In this document: one piece after another, positions 8,975 through 17,427 of the stretch | Numbering within the stretch: the stretch's first letter is position 1 | How the letters are laid out: every line of letters starts with the position of its first letter | The notes under the pieces: model-generated | Told to the model about the DNA's origin: nothing | Databases searched by the model: none | The model's input: only the letters and a program-made list of their open reading frames with translations | Made by a program: the position numbers and the translations under genes | DNA from: Spirochaetaceae bacterium | GTDB taxonomy: Bacteria; Myxococcota_A; UBA9160; UBA4427 | Assembly (NCBI GenBank): GCA_020632655.1 | Contig: JACKFD010000008.1 | Span: 124,001-188,000, forward strand | Direction of reading: 5' to 3' | Length of the DNA stretch: 64,000 nt

Positions 8975-9173
8975 GCCGACGGGCGCGGGCGCATCGGAAC
9001 GGGACGACCGAGTCGACGGGCGCGGGCGCATCGGAACGGGACGACCGAGTCGACGGGCGCGGGCGCGCCGGAACGGGACGATTGAGCCGACGAGCACGGG
9101 CGCGCCGGAACGGGACGATTGAGCCGACGGGCGCGGGCGCGCCGGAACGGGACGACCGAGTCGACGGGCGCAC
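8973..9173. repeat. 37-bp tandem repeat (minisatellite), about 5.4 units
   Basis: GAGYCGAC recurs at 8973, 9010, 9047, 9084, 9121 and 9158, an exact 37-bp period. Units contain the invariant core GGAACGGGACGA and differ by a few substitutions. The array begins at the stop codon of the UPF0462-like gene and fills the space before the convergent desaturase gene. The period is not a multiple of three and units are contiguous, so it is neither a coding repeat nor a CRISPR. Confidence 0.93.
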
Positions 9174-9202
9174 GCGTCTCCCCGGCGCGCTCGATCGGCG
9201 CT

Positions 9203-10108
9203 TCAGGAGAGCCCCGCCTCGGCCCGCAGCACGGAGGCGCGTTCGTCGTGACCGTCGTGGGACCAGCCGGGCGCGAGCAGCAGGTATCGCCAGGCCGCGC
9301 CGAAGGAGCCCGCGCGACGCAGGTCGCGGAGGATGTCCGCGTAGCCGTGTACGAGCACGGTCCACGGCCGCGAGGTCCCGAGGTTCTTCGTGAGCCCGTA
9401 GACCACGGGCTCCGCCTCGAGCTCCGGGCTGAAGGTCCCGAAGAGCCGATCCCAGACGATGAACACGCCGGCGTGGTTGCGGTCGAGGTAGCGGACGTTC
9501 GAGGCGTGATGGACGCGATGGTGCGAGGGCGTATTGAGGACGGCCTCGAACCAGCCGGGCATCCGGCGGATCGCCTCGGTATGCACCCAGAACTGATAGG
9601 TCAGGTTGATGCCCATGACCGTCAGGATCATCGCCGCGTCGAAGCCGAGGGCCGCCAGTGGGATCCAGTAGACGAGCTTGTAGGTGCGCTCGCCCGGCGC
9701 CTGCCGCAGGGCGGTCGCGAAGTTCATGTGCTCCGACGAATGATGATTCACGTGCCCCGCCCAGAGGAAGCGGACCTCGTGGTTGAGGCGGTGGAACCAG
9801 TAGTAGACGAAGTCGTCGAGCACGAAGAGGACGCCCCATGCCCAGGCCTGGCGCCCGACGACGTCTCGCAGCGGGCTCCCCTCGTGTACGACGATCAGCA
9901 CGCCGACGAGCAGCGTCTTCGGCACGAGCTCGATCACGACCGACGCGACGAGCATCCACATCGACGCGATCGTGTCCCTGGCCTCGTAGGTCCCGGGCCG
10001 GGCGCGACGCGACCAGAGCGCCTCGATCGCCATCGCCGCGAAGAAGATCGGCAGGACGTACTGGATCAGCGTGTCCTGCCGGATCACCCGGATCGCTTCT
10101 TCGATCAT
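9203..10108 (-). CDS. Sterol desaturase / fatty acid hydroxylase superfamily protein
   Basis: Integral-membrane di-iron oxygenase of 301 residues. All histidine boxes are present: WFHRLNH (about 104-110), HVNHHSSEH (about 119-127) and HHRVHH (about 196-201), plus hydrophobic segments before and after. Family members hydroxylate or desaturate sterols, fatty acids, carotenoids or alkylglycerols using O2. The substrate is not predictable. It ends at the minisatellite array, and an SDR gene lies 31 bp upstream on the same strand, so the two may form an operon together with the NTF2-like and second SDR genes further up. Confidence 0.88.
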   Translation of the reverse strand: MIEEAIRVIRQDTLIQYVLPIFFAAMAIEALWSRRARPGTYEARDTIASMWMLVASVVIELVPKTLLVGVLIVVHEGSPLRDVVGRQAWAWGVLFVLDDFVYYWFHRLNHEVRFLWAGHVNHHSSEHMNFATALRQAPGERTYKLVYWIPLAALGFDAAMILTVMGINLTYQFWVHTEAIRRMPGWFEAVLNTPSHHRVHHASNVRYLDRNHAGVFIVWDRLFGTFSPELEAEPVVYGLTKNLGTSRPWTVLVHGYADILRDLRRAGSFGAAWRYLLLAPGWSHDGHDERASVLRAEAGLS

Positions 10109-10139
10109 GCGCCGCCGCTCCCTGGCCCGTCCCCCGGCC

Positions 10140-10994
10140 TCAGTCGAGCTCGGGGAACTCCTCGCCGGCCACCTCGACGAAGGGCAGGTCGTAGATCGCG
10201 GCCGTCGCCCGGGCCATCCCGTTCACGAGCGGGATGCGGGGCACGGGCATCATGCCCTTCGCCGTCTCGCGATTCGCCTTGCCCGCCACCCAGACCGGTC
10301 CTCGACCGAGGTTCGCGAGCGCGCCGGCGGCGACGTCCTCGGGCTCCATCAGACCGGGATAGTCCTCGAAGCCCGGGTTCGACGTGAGCATGCTCGGTGT
10401 GCGCGTCGCTCCGGCGATGACGGCCATCACGTCCACGCCCCTCGGCGTGAGCTCGTGCCAGAGCGCCTCCGCGAGCACGAGATCGAAGGACTTCGTCGCG
10501 CAGTAGGTCGCCGTGTAGGAGCTGCCCGCCAGCGCCGCCATCGACGTGAGGAAGAGCATCCCGCCGCGGCCACGATCGCGCATGCGGCGGCCGAGGCGAT
10601 GGGCGAGCAGGACGGGGCCACGGCAATTCAGCGCAACGAGACCGAGCGCGTGCTCGACCGGCTGGTCGTGGAAGGGCCGGGCGCCGTGGACCGCGCCCGC
10701 GTTGTATACGAGCAGCCCGACCTCGAGGTCGTCGGTCGCGTCGGCGACACGTCGATCGAGGTCGTCGCCGGTCAGGTCGGCGGGCAGACAGCGTGTCTCG
10801 ATGCCGTGCCGAGCCCGAAGCTCCGCCGCGAGATCCGCGAGGAGCGGCTCGCGACGGGCCAGCAGGACGAGGTTCGTGCCACGCCGCGCGAGTGCCCGGG
10901 CGAAGCACTCGCCGATCCCGTCCGACGCGCCCGCCACGAGTGCCCAGGGCCCGTAGCGCGCCCGGAAGTCGTCGTCCCGCTCATCCCTGCCCAT
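10140..10994 (-). CDS. SDR family NAD(P)-dependent oxidoreductase
   Basis: Short-chain dehydrogenase of 284 residues. The cofactor loop is AGASDGIG (about 20-27), the YNAGA motif follows at about 95, and the catalytic Ser and YCATK (YxxxK) lie near 150-165. The C-terminal third is longer than in the minimal 250-residue type, ending in a hydrophobic region, as in steroid- or acyl-handling SDRs. ATG at 10994 is chosen because AGGAGG is 6 bp upstream. It is the downstream partner of the NTF2-like gene (10-bp gap). Confidence 0.87.
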   Translation of the reverse strand: MGRDERDDDFRARYGPWALVAGASDGIGECFARALARRGTNLVLLARREPLLADLAAELRARHGIETRCLPADLTGDDLDRRVADATDDLEVGLLVYNAGAVHGARPFHDQPVEHALGLVALNCRGPVLLAHRLGRRMRDRGRGGMLFLTSMAALAGSSYTATYCATKSFDLVLAEALWHELTPRGVDVMAVIAGATRTPSMLTSNPGFEDYPGLMEPEDVAAGALANLGRGPVWVAGKANRETAKGMMPVPRIPLVNGMARATAAIYDLPFVEVAGEEFPELD

Positions 10995-11004
10995 CACGGG
11001 CCTC

Positions 11005-11496
11005 CTATCGCGTCCGCGGCACCTTGTAGAGATGGTGCTCGATGTTGCCCTGGAACTCGTCGAGGATCTCGACCCGCTCGACGAAGCGCCAGCGCCCGTC
11101 GACGCACTCGAAGCGATCGTGGTAGCGGTTGCGGAAGATCGGCTGCAAGGGGAAGTCCGGACGGGCCTGGAAGACGGTCACGTAGGCCTTCGACGAGGCG
11201 TGTCGACCCTCGTCGTCGACGTCGATCTCGAGGTTGCCGACGACGTGCGAGGTATGCGGATGCGTCCCCGCCTTGTAGGGATCGGCAGGCCCGTCGTCGT
11301 CGTAGAAGATCGTGTACTCCTCGAACATGCGTCGGATCGCCTCGGAGCCATGCACCTCGAGCCCGTTCGACGGCACCTTGATCGTGCAGTGCGCGAGCAG
11401 CTCGCCCACGGCCATCAGGTCACCGCCGTCGAGCGCGCGCGAGTAGGCGTTGATCAGCTTCGTGATCTCGTGTCGCGCCTCGGCCTTGTCCACCAT
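11005..11496 (-). CDS. NTF2-like / SnoaL-type protein
   Basis: A 163-residue cone-shaped alpha+beta barrel protein. The opening (ARHEITKLINAYSRALDGGD) and the following DLMAVGELLAHCTI strand-helix pattern are typical of SnoaL/ring-hydroxylating dioxygenase beta-like proteins. The end FRNRYHDRFECVDGRWRFVE is the usual last sheet. Members are isomerases, dehydratases or small-ligand binders. The start at 11496 follows AAGGAGGAG. Its place between two SDR genes suggests a shared pathway, perhaps steroid- or polyketide-like, but this is inference. Confidence 0.8.
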   Translation of the reverse strand: MVDKAEARHEITKLINAYSRALDGGDLMAVGELLAHCTIKVPSNGLEVHGSEAIRRMFEEYTIFYDDDGPADPYKAGTHPHTSHVVGNLEIDVDDEGRHASSKAYVTVFQARPDFPLQPIFRNRYHDRFECVDGRWRFVERVEILDEFQGNIEHHLYKVPRTR

Positions 11497-11575
11497 CCGC
11501 TCCGCTCCTCCTTCGCATGGGGCAACAGCCGCCCCGCTCGCCGCGGGCTGCGCCGGCGGCCCCTCTCCAGGTCCG

Positions 11576-12364
11576 TCAGGCGCGATTCCCGCGACGGGGC
11601 ATGCCGCCGAGTCGGCTGCCACAGGAGTGCCCGCCGTCGATCGGGTAGTCGCCGCCCGTGCAGAAGCTGGCCTCGTCGGAGGCGAGGTAGAGGATCAGAC
11701 CGGCGATCTCCTCGACCGTCGCCCGGCGCGGAATCGGTCGTTTCTGGTCGTAGCCTGCGCCGTCGTCCGAGCCCGGCCGCCGCCAGGCCGCTGCCATCTC
11801 GTCGGATCCGCCCGCCGGACAGACCGTGTTCACGCGGATCCCGTCGCGACCGAGCTCGATCGCCGCGCATTTCGTGAGCCCTCGCAGCGCCCACTTCGTC
11901 GCCGAGTAGGCCGAGACGTAGTCCATGCCCTCGAGGCCATCGATCGACGAGACGTTCACGATCGAGCCTCCGCCGCCCGCGCGCATCACGGGGGCCACGG
12001 TCCGGATGCCGAGGAAGACGCCGGTCTGGTTCACGTCGACGAGCCGCTGCCAATCGGCGAGGGCGGTCTGCTCGAGCGGGGCGATGTGCAGGACGGCGGC
12101 GTTGTTCACGAGGACGTCGACGCGGCCGAAGCGTTCCTGCGCGAGCGCGACGCAGCGATCCCAGTCGGCCTCGCTCCGCACGTCGTGATGCCGGTAGACG
12201 CCGGCGTCGCCGAGCGAGCGCGCCACGTCCTCGCCGCGCTCGTCGAGCACGTCACCCAGCACGACGCGCGCGCCCTCGGCCACGAAACGCCGGGCCGTCG
12301 CTTCGCCCGTGCCCCGCGCCGCCCCGGTGACGATTGCGACCTTGCCCTCGAGTCTGCCCGGCAT
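11576..12364 (-). CDS. SDR family oxidoreductase (glucose/hydroxysteroid-dehydrogenase type)
   Basis: Classical 262-residue SDR. It has TGAARGTG near residue 14-21, NNAAV at about 90, the catalytic Ser in VNVSSIDG, YSATK as YxxxK, and the C-terminal LASDEASFCTGGDYPIDGG found in 3-alpha/20-beta-hydroxysteroid dehydrogenase-like enzymes. GGGGAGG 6 bp before the ATG at 12364 supports the start; a frame extending to 12400 lacks one. It heads the run SDR, NTF2-like, SDR, desaturase. A ketone/alcohol substrate is certain, its identity is not. Confidence 0.88.
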   Translation of the reverse strand: MPGRLEGKVAIVTGAARGTGEATARRFVAEGARVVLGDVLDERGEDVARSLGDAGVYRHHDVRSEADWDRCVALAQERFGRVDVLVNNAAVLHIAPLEQTALADWQRLVDVNQTGVFLGIRTVAPVMRAGGGGSIVNVSSIDGLEGMDYVSAYSATKWALRGLTKCAAIELGRDGIRVNTVCPAGGSDEMAAAWRRPGSDDGAGYDQKRPIPRRATVEEIAGLILYLASDEASFCTGGDYPIDGGHSCGSRLGGMPRRGNRA

Positions 12365-12416
12365 GCCCGGCCTCCCCTGCCCTGCCGCGTCGCGCGTCAT
12401 GCGGACGCCGCCCGCC

Positions 12417-12761
12417 TCATCCCTCGACCCGCGGGCCGAGGCGGCGGAAGATAGCCAGCGCCGGAAGCGGATCGAGCTCGAGCAGGTCGCTGTGCGAGCG
12501 CTGACCGGAGGTCGCGCGGATGGCGTCGCGCACGCTGCGCAGATCCTCCGACTCGAGCTCGTAGACGACGAGGAAGCGACGCCCGAAGCCGTCGTCGCCG
12601 GGCATCATCTGATCCTCGTCGAGCTCGTAGCGCGTGGCCGCAACGACGCCGGGCACCTCGAGCACCTCGTGTACGTGGATCTCGTCGTACCAGCGATTGA
12701 ACTCCTCGAGCCGCGACGCATCCGTCGCATTGCTCAGCACGAGCATCACGCCCCGTTCCAT
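12417..12761 (-). CDS. EthD/DUF4286-like small protein
   Basis: A 114-residue dimeric alpha/beta-barrel-type protein. The block VLSNATDASRLEEFNRWYDE followed by HVHEVLEVPGVVAATRYEL is characteristic of the EthD/DUF4286 group, which are ferredoxin-like barrels often found next to SDR and dioxygenase genes in degradation clusters. The start at 12761 follows GGGAGGAG. It precedes the SDR gene on the same strand (52-bp gap) and may lead that operon. No catalytic residues can be assigned. Confidence 0.75.
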   Translation of the reverse strand: MERGVMLVLSNATDASRLEEFNRWYDEIHVHEVLEVPGVVAATRYELDEDQMMPGDDGFGRRFLVVYELESEDLRSVRDAIRATSGQRSHSDLLELDPLPALAIFRRLGPRVEG

Positions 12762-12980
12762 TCCGCTCCTCCCGTCGCATGGCCCTCGCCCCAGCATGGC
12801 GCGTGGATCACCGGAGGGCGAGGCCCGTTGCGACACACGGCCACGGGACCGGGACATCCCGTCTCGAAAGAAGGGGCCGAGAGGCGTCCCTGCGCGCCGG
12901 GAGCCGTGGCCCGCTGGCACACGAAGTGCAACCTTCGCGGCGGTCGGACGCAGCCAGTCCGGAGCGGAGGGAGCGGTCGC

Positions 12981-13481
12981 ATGGGCATCACGGTCGAGGA
13001 GCTGATGACGACGCGGGTGGTCACGCTGACCCCCGAGATGACGCTGAAGGAGATGGACACCCTGCTCGTGAAACGGGGCGTGAGCGGGGCGCCGGTCGTC
13101 GAGCGCGGTCGCCTCGTCGGCGTCGCGTCCCAGGCGGACGTGGTGCGCACGCTCTGGGAGGGCGAGCACGAGGCCGCGAAGATCGCCGCCTACTACTCGA
13201 GCCCCTACCTCGTCTCCATGCCCGCGCTCGAGAAGATCGCCCACGACTCGCATCTCGTGAACGAGCGACTCGTCGCCCGCAAGGTGCGCGACATCATGAC
13301 CAAGGACCCGCTCGTCGCGCATCCCGACGACGACGTCGCGACGACCGCCGCGCGCATGCTCGCGGATCAGATCCATCGCTTCCCGGTCACCCATCGCGAG
13401 ACCGGCGAGCTGCTCGGGATCTTCACGGCCCTCGACCTCGCGAAGGCGATCAGCCGCTACGGGCTGGGCTCGGGAGGCTGA
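12981..13481 (+). CDS. CBS-domain protein
   Basis: A 166-residue protein built of a pair of CBS domains (Bateman module). The first runs over TVEELMTTRVVTLTPEMTL to GRLVGVASQADVVRTL, the second over VARKVRDIMTKDPLVAHPDD to GELLGIFTALDLAKAISRYG. Such modules bind adenosine nucleotides and act as energy or ligand sensors; here no effector domain is attached. GGAGGGAG at 12967-12974 supports the start. It is divergent from the EthD-like gene and stands alone. Confidence 0.88.
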   Translation: MGITVEELMTTRVVTLTPEMTLKEMDTLLVKRGVSGAPVVERGRLVGVASQADVVRTLWEGEHEAAKIAAYYSSPYLVSMPALEKIAHDSHLVNERLVARKVRDIMTKDPLVAHPDDDVATTAARMLADQIHRFPVTHRETGELLGIFTALDLAKAISRYGLGSGG

Positions 13482-13542
13482 GCGGCCGGGCGTCGGCCGA
13501 GCGCTCTCCGCCGGCCCACGCGCCCGCCCGCGCCGCTCGCGA

Positions 13543-14742
13543 TCAGGCGGGGCGACGCTGCACCAGCGAGTGGCCGTTGTCGCGCATGATCAGCCGGATC
13601 TCGTCCTCCCCGAAGCCCGGCAGGTCATTCACGAACCCGGTGGGCTCCGCCAGCCCCTCGCCGTGCGGATAGTCGGAGCCGAAGAGGATGCGGTCCGCGC
13701 CGATCAGGTCGCGCAGCTCCACGATGTCGTCCTCGTAGTAGGGCGAGACCCAGACGTGCTTGCGGAAGGCCTCGCGCGGGTCCTGCTTGAACGCCATCGG
13801 CAGCTGCCCGTAGACCTTCTTGAACTTCGCCATCAGGATCGGCACCCAGGCGCTGCCCGTCTCGATCGTCGCGATGCGCAGGTTCGGATGGCGGTCGAAG
13901 AGCCCGTCGCAGATCAGCGTCGCGCAGAGGTCCATGATCGGCGTCGCCGAGAGGCAGAGGCGCTTCGGCTGGAAGTCGAAGGCCTGGAACTCGTCGCCGC
14001 CGCCCCACTGCTCGCTGTACTTGAGATAGCCGGCGTCGCCGGAGTGGTAGGCGACCGAGAGCCCCGCCTCGGCCACCCGTGCCCAGAACGGATCGAAGCA
14101 GGGATCCGCGGGCGAACGCGTCCCGCCCGTCACGAGCACGGGCGCGGCGCGCATGACGAGCGTGCGCGCATCGTGTTCGAGGCACCACTCGAGCTCTTCG
14201 AGGGCCCAGTCGAGGTCCGTCAGCACCATGTACGGTGCCGCGAAGATGCGCTCGCGATACGCGAAGCCCCAATCCTCCTCGATCCATCGATTGAAGGCGC
14301 GGAAGGCCGCGAGCATCGCCGGCAGGTCGTCACGCAGCGCCTCCTCCATGCCCACGCCGAGGGTCGGGAACATCCAACAGGCGCCGAGATTCTGGCGATC
14401 CATGAGGGCCAGCCGCGCGTCGCGGTCGCGATAGGCCGGGCTGATCGGCTCGAGGTCGCCGAAGATCTCGCGGATGCCCTTGCCTTCGGGATTTCGGCCG
14501 CGGAAATACTCGTCGAGGCAGCCGGGCTTCGCGACGGGATCGAAGGTGGGGTTCGGAATGAAGCGGTTGACCTTCCCGCCCACGAGCAGGCAGCGCCGCC
14601 CGCCGACCTCGGCCCAATCCATCGCCCGCTTCTTCATGCGCCGGTCGATGTGCCGGGTGAAGGCGTCCTCGGCCTCGTAGTAGTGGTTGTCGGCGTCGAA
14701 GGCCTGGAAGCCCAGCTCGGGCAATGCGTGGGTCGCAGTCAC
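13543..14742 (-). CDS. Amidohydrolase family protein (TIM-barrel metal-dependent hydrolase)
   Basis: A 399-residue member of the amidohydrolase-2 group (relatives include ACMSD-type decarboxylases). It starts with GFQAFDADNHYYE (metal-binding DxxxH region), has VAYHSGDAGY near the middle and HVWVSPYYEDDIVELRDLIG leading to ILFGSDYPHGEG, whose Asp is the conserved catalytic/metal residue. GTG at 14742 is preferred, with AGGAG 6 bp upstream. It is a stand-alone gene; the upstream space contains a 10-bp triple repeat. Hydrolysis or decarboxylation of an aromatic-type acid is probable. Confidence 0.85.
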   Translation of the reverse strand: MTATHALPELGFQAFDADNHYYEAEDAFTRHIDRRMKKRAMDWAEVGGRRCLLVGGKVNRFIPNPTFDPVAKPGCLDEYFRGRNPEGKGIREIFGDLEPISPAYRDRDARLALMDRQNLGACWMFPTLGVGMEEALRDDLPAMLAAFRAFNRWIEEDWGFAYRERIFAAPYMVLTDLDWALEELEWCLEHDARTLVMRAAPVLVTGGTRSPADPCFDPFWARVAEAGLSVAYHSGDAGYLKYSEQWGGGDEFQAFDFQPKRLCLSATPIMDLCATLICDGLFDRHPNLRIATIETGSAWVPILMAKFKKVYGQLPMAFKQDPREAFRKHVWVSPYYEDDIVELRDLIGADRILFGSDYPHGEGLAEPTGFVNDLPGFGEDEIRLIMRDNGHSLVQRRPA

Positions 14743-14830
14743 GATCGGCTCCTCGCTCGAATCGGTCTCGGGCTTCTCGTGCCGCCGGCTCCGGGCTCGC
14801 GGCGCACGTCGATCGAAAGGGGCTCCGCGG

Positions 14831-14860
14831 CGTTCCGTGGCATTCCGTGGCATTCCGTGG
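14831..14860. repeat. Three 10-bp direct repeats
   Basis: CGTTCCGTGG is followed directly by two copies of CATTCCGTGG. The repeat is one helical turn long and lies upstream of the amidohydrolase gene, so it could be a stacked protein-binding site or simple slippage. Confidence 0.7.
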
Positions 14861-14891
14861 TGTTGAACCGGACGTGCCGCGTCGATCCCGG

Positions 14892-15617
14892 TCAGCCGCG
14901 CCCGGTCAGCTTGTAGATCCCGTCGTTGCAGGTCGTCGCGTCCCGGACGGTCGTGCTCGGCACGATCGTCTGGAGCTCGGTCGTCATGTCCGTGACCATC
15001 GCGCCGAGGGCCTTGCCCAGTCGACCGAGGTCGGCGCCACCATGCCCCGTGCCCGGCCCGCCGCCGAGGCCGCGATGAGCCGCATAACGCACGAGCGGCA
15101 CGTTCGTCAGCGAGTCGCGGAACTCGACGACCATCGTCGTCTCTCCGAAGGAGGAGACGACGCTCGACCGAGAGCCCGTGTCGGGTGCCGTGAAGAGCCG
15201 CAGGTCCTTGAGCCCGATCTCGACGCGGACGACGCACTCTCCGGAGCGGTTCGCGACGCCGACCGGAGTGCCCTCCGTGATGCCGAGGATCGCACCGGCC
15301 AGCATGCGCCGGATCTCGCGCTCCTGCTCCGTCGAGAGCGGCTCCTGACCGTCGCGATAGAGGAAGCCCGCCACGTTGATCAGCACGTCGTCGTAGCGAC
15401 CGAGCTGATGGTCGGGCTTGACCCAGAGACCGGAGGTCCGCGTGCGGCTCACCTCGGCGAGGCCATCGCTCGTCATGACCGGCGCCGCCGTCGAAACGGG
15501 CTCCGTCCGGGTCGACGCACAGCCCGCGATCACCGCCAGGCCGACGATCGGTCCGATCGTCCGCGCGACTCCTCGCCATCCGGACCGCCGCCGGTCCGTC
15601 GCTCGATGACTGGCCAT
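14892..15617 (-). CDS. DUF3313-like lipoprotein
   Basis: A 241-residue secreted protein. The N terminus is basic, then IGPIVGLAVIAGCAST gives a lipobox with Cys at about residue 33. The body (YDDVLINVAGFLYRDGQEPL, then TMVVEFRDSLTNVPLVRYAA) matches the DUF3313 family, small envelope lipoproteins of unknown role. GGAGGAGG 7 bp upstream marks the start. It is monocistronic as far as the sequence shows, and its 5' end faces away from the GST gene. Confidence 0.78.
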   Translation of the reverse strand: MASHRATDRRRSGWRGVARTIGPIVGLAVIAGCASTRTEPVSTAAPVMTSDGLAEVSRTRTSGLWVKPDHQLGRYDDVLINVAGFLYRDGQEPLSTEQEREIRRMLAGAILGITEGTPVGVANRSGECVVRVEIGLKDLRLFTAPDTGSRSSVVSSFGETTMVVEFRDSLTNVPLVRYAAHRGLGGGPGTGHGGADLGRLGKALGAMVTDMTTELQTIVPSTTVRDATTCNDGIYKLTGRG

Positions 15618-15760
15618 ACCCGTCCTCCTCCGATCGGGAAGGGCCCTCCTACAGAAGGGCCCGGGCGCGAAGGCAGAACATGACACGGCTCCCCGGAGCG
15701 AGCCAGCGAACGTGGGCCTGCGCGACGCCGGCCCACGACGGGGCGCGGACCGGCCTCCGG

Positions 15761-16375
15761 CTAGACCGAGGCGGCGCGGCGATGGGCCGGGCGCGCCTCG
15801 AGCCGCTCGAGATAGCCCGCAACGCGCGGGGTCCGCTCGTCGACGTGTCGCAGGTGCCGCGCGATCGACAGGCCGAATCCGAGCATCACGTCCGCCGCGG
15901 TGAACGAATCGCCGAGGATGTACGGACGGTCCTCGAGGGCGCGCTCGACGACCCCCACGAGCGAGCTCGCGATCGCCTCGCCCCGTTCGACGAGCGCCGG
16001 CACGCGCATCGGCTCGGGCATCGCCCCGCCATGCGCCGCGATCTCGCCCATGACGACGGTCAGCGGATTCTCGCCGTACGCCATCCACTGCCGCGCGAGC
16101 GCCCCCGCGCGCGTGCCGGCGCCCGGCAGGAGCCGCTCGCCGTCGGGATGTCGCGCCGCGAGGTACTCGAGGATCGCGGTCGTCTCCCACAGCACGAAGT
16201 CCCCGTCCTCGATCGCCGGGACCTTGCCGAGCGGATGGATCGCGAGGTACGCCGGCCGCTTCATCGCCGGCGAGAACATCTCGACCGGAACGAGCGCGTA
16301 GGAGATTCCGAGCTCTTCGGCGAGCCAAACGACGCGCATCGAACGCGAGCGCGGTGCGTGGTGGATCTTCAGCAT
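15761..16375 (-). CDS. Glutathione S-transferase family protein
   Basis: A 204-residue GST with an N-terminal thioredoxin fold (MLKIHHAPRSRSMRVVWLAE) and the cis-Pro/glutathione-binding HPLGKVPAIEDGDFVLWETT (about residues 47-66, with Glu-Thr corresponding to the usual E-S pair). The all-helical domain ends in PYILGDSFTAADVMLGFGL. The catalytic Ser probably lies in RSRS, which suggests a theta/beta-like class. It is divergent from the double carboxymuconolactone decarboxylase gene and stands alone. Confidence 0.87.
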   Translation of the reverse strand: MLKIHHAPRSRSMRVVWLAEELGISYALVPVEMFSPAMKRPAYLAIHPLGKVPAIEDGDFVLWETTAILEYLAARHPDGERLLPGAGTRAGALARQWMAYGENPLTVVMGEIAAHGGAMPEPMRVPALVERGEAIASSLVGVVERALEDRPYILGDSFTAADVMLGFGLSIARHLRHVDERTPRVAGYLERLEARPAHRRAASV

Positions 16376-16545
16376 CCAGAGTGCCTCCGCGCCCTCCCCC
16401 CGAGCGACGGCCCCGGTGATAGCATCCGACGGCGGTACGCGGCGAGGTGTCGGCTGGATCCGTGATGCGAGGCCGGGAACGTACGCCGACCGATCCGCCG
16501 ACCGATCCGCCGGACGACGACCGGGGGCCGAGAGGAGGAAACGAC

Positions 16546-17427
16546 ATGAGCGAGGACGTCGCGACCCGACGCGAGCGCGCGCGGGACGTCTTGCGGACGC
16601 TCTCGGGCAGCGAGCAGGGGGCCCGGGCGCTCGAGACCTTCTTCGAGGGCCGCGGCGCCGTCGGCGAGCTGGCCATGCTCGTCGGGGCGGGCGAGATCTG
16701 GGCGCGGGACGATCTCCGGCGACGCGATCGCAGCGTCGTCGTGATCTCGATGCTCGCGGCCCTCGGTCGCGAGCGGGAGCTCGAGCAGCATCTCGCCGGC
16801 GGGCTCCACCACGGGCTCTCGCCCGACGAGCTCGACGAGATCGTCCTGCAGATCGCGGTCTACGCCGGACTGCCCTTCGGCCTCGCCGCTTCCGGCGTCG
16901 CCGAGCGCGTGATGGCCGATCGCGCATCCGCCACGGAGCGCGCCCATCGCCCCGCTCCCCTCGCGCCGAAGCCTCCGGCGGCACGCCGGGCGGCCGGCCT
17001 CGACGTCCTGAAGACGCTGCTCGGCGCCCCCGAGCTCGACCTGGAAGCGACCGAGACGTCGATCCTCGAGCAGCAGGGCGCGATCGGCGAGCTCGTGATG
17101 GACTACGCCTTCGGCGACGTCTGGAGCCGCCCGGGTCTCTCCCGCCGCGATCGCAGCCTGGTCGTGATCTCCGTGCTGACGGCCCTCCACCTGCCCCACG
17201 AGCTGGAGATCCATCTCGCCGGCGCGCTCCATCACGGCGTGACGCCCGGGGAGATCGAGGCCGTCCTGCTCACGGCCGTCGCCTACTGCGGCTTCCCCCG
17301 CGCGATCGACGGGATGCTGCTCGCGCGAAAGGTCTTCGCGGCCGCCGGTGTCTCCGCCGGGAGCGGGACCGGCACCGCACGACGCGTGGACCTCGACTCG
17401 GGCGACGAAGAAGGACGTCCCGCGTGA
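16546..17427 (+). CDS. Tandem carboxymuconolactone decarboxylase-like protein
   Basis: A 293-residue fusion of two CMD-like domains. Domain 1 has RRRDRSVVVISMLAALGRE and LEQHLAGGLHHGLSPDEL; domain 2 repeats the pattern as SRRDRSLVVISVLTALHLP and LEIHLAGALHHGVTPGEI. Neither copy has the CxxC of the AhpD peroxidase branch, so it fits the PcaC-like decarboxylase branch, which acts in the protocatechuate/beta-ketoadipate route. Single-domain members are about 130 residues. GAGGAGG precedes the ATG. Its stop overlaps the next start as GTGA, so translation of the two is coupled. Confidence 0.87.
   Translation: MSEDVATRRERARDVLRTLSGSEQGARALETFFEGRGAVGELAMLVGAGEIWARDDLRRRDRSVVVISMLAALGRERELEQHLAGGLHHGLSPDELDEIVLQIAVYAGLPFGLAASGVAERVMADRASATERAHRPAPLAPKPPAARRAAGLDVLKTLLGAPELDLEATETSILEQQGAIGELVMDYAFGDVWSRPGLSRRDRSLVVISVLTALHLPHELEIHLAGALHHGVTPGEIEAVLLTAVAYCGFPRAIDGMLLARKVFAAAGVSAGSGTGTARRVDLDSGDEEGRPA

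Noticed and set aside
8973..9173. CRISPR array (also considered for 23978-24131 and 47385-47574)
   Set aside because: Units are contiguous with no unique spacers and no cas genes are nearby; these are simple tandem repeats.
5139..9959. A giant open frame on the minus strand running across five genes
   Set aside because: It is antisense or out-of-frame to well-supported genes, is dominated by Arg, Ala, Gly and Pro, and crosses the minisatellite; it reflects high GC at third positions.
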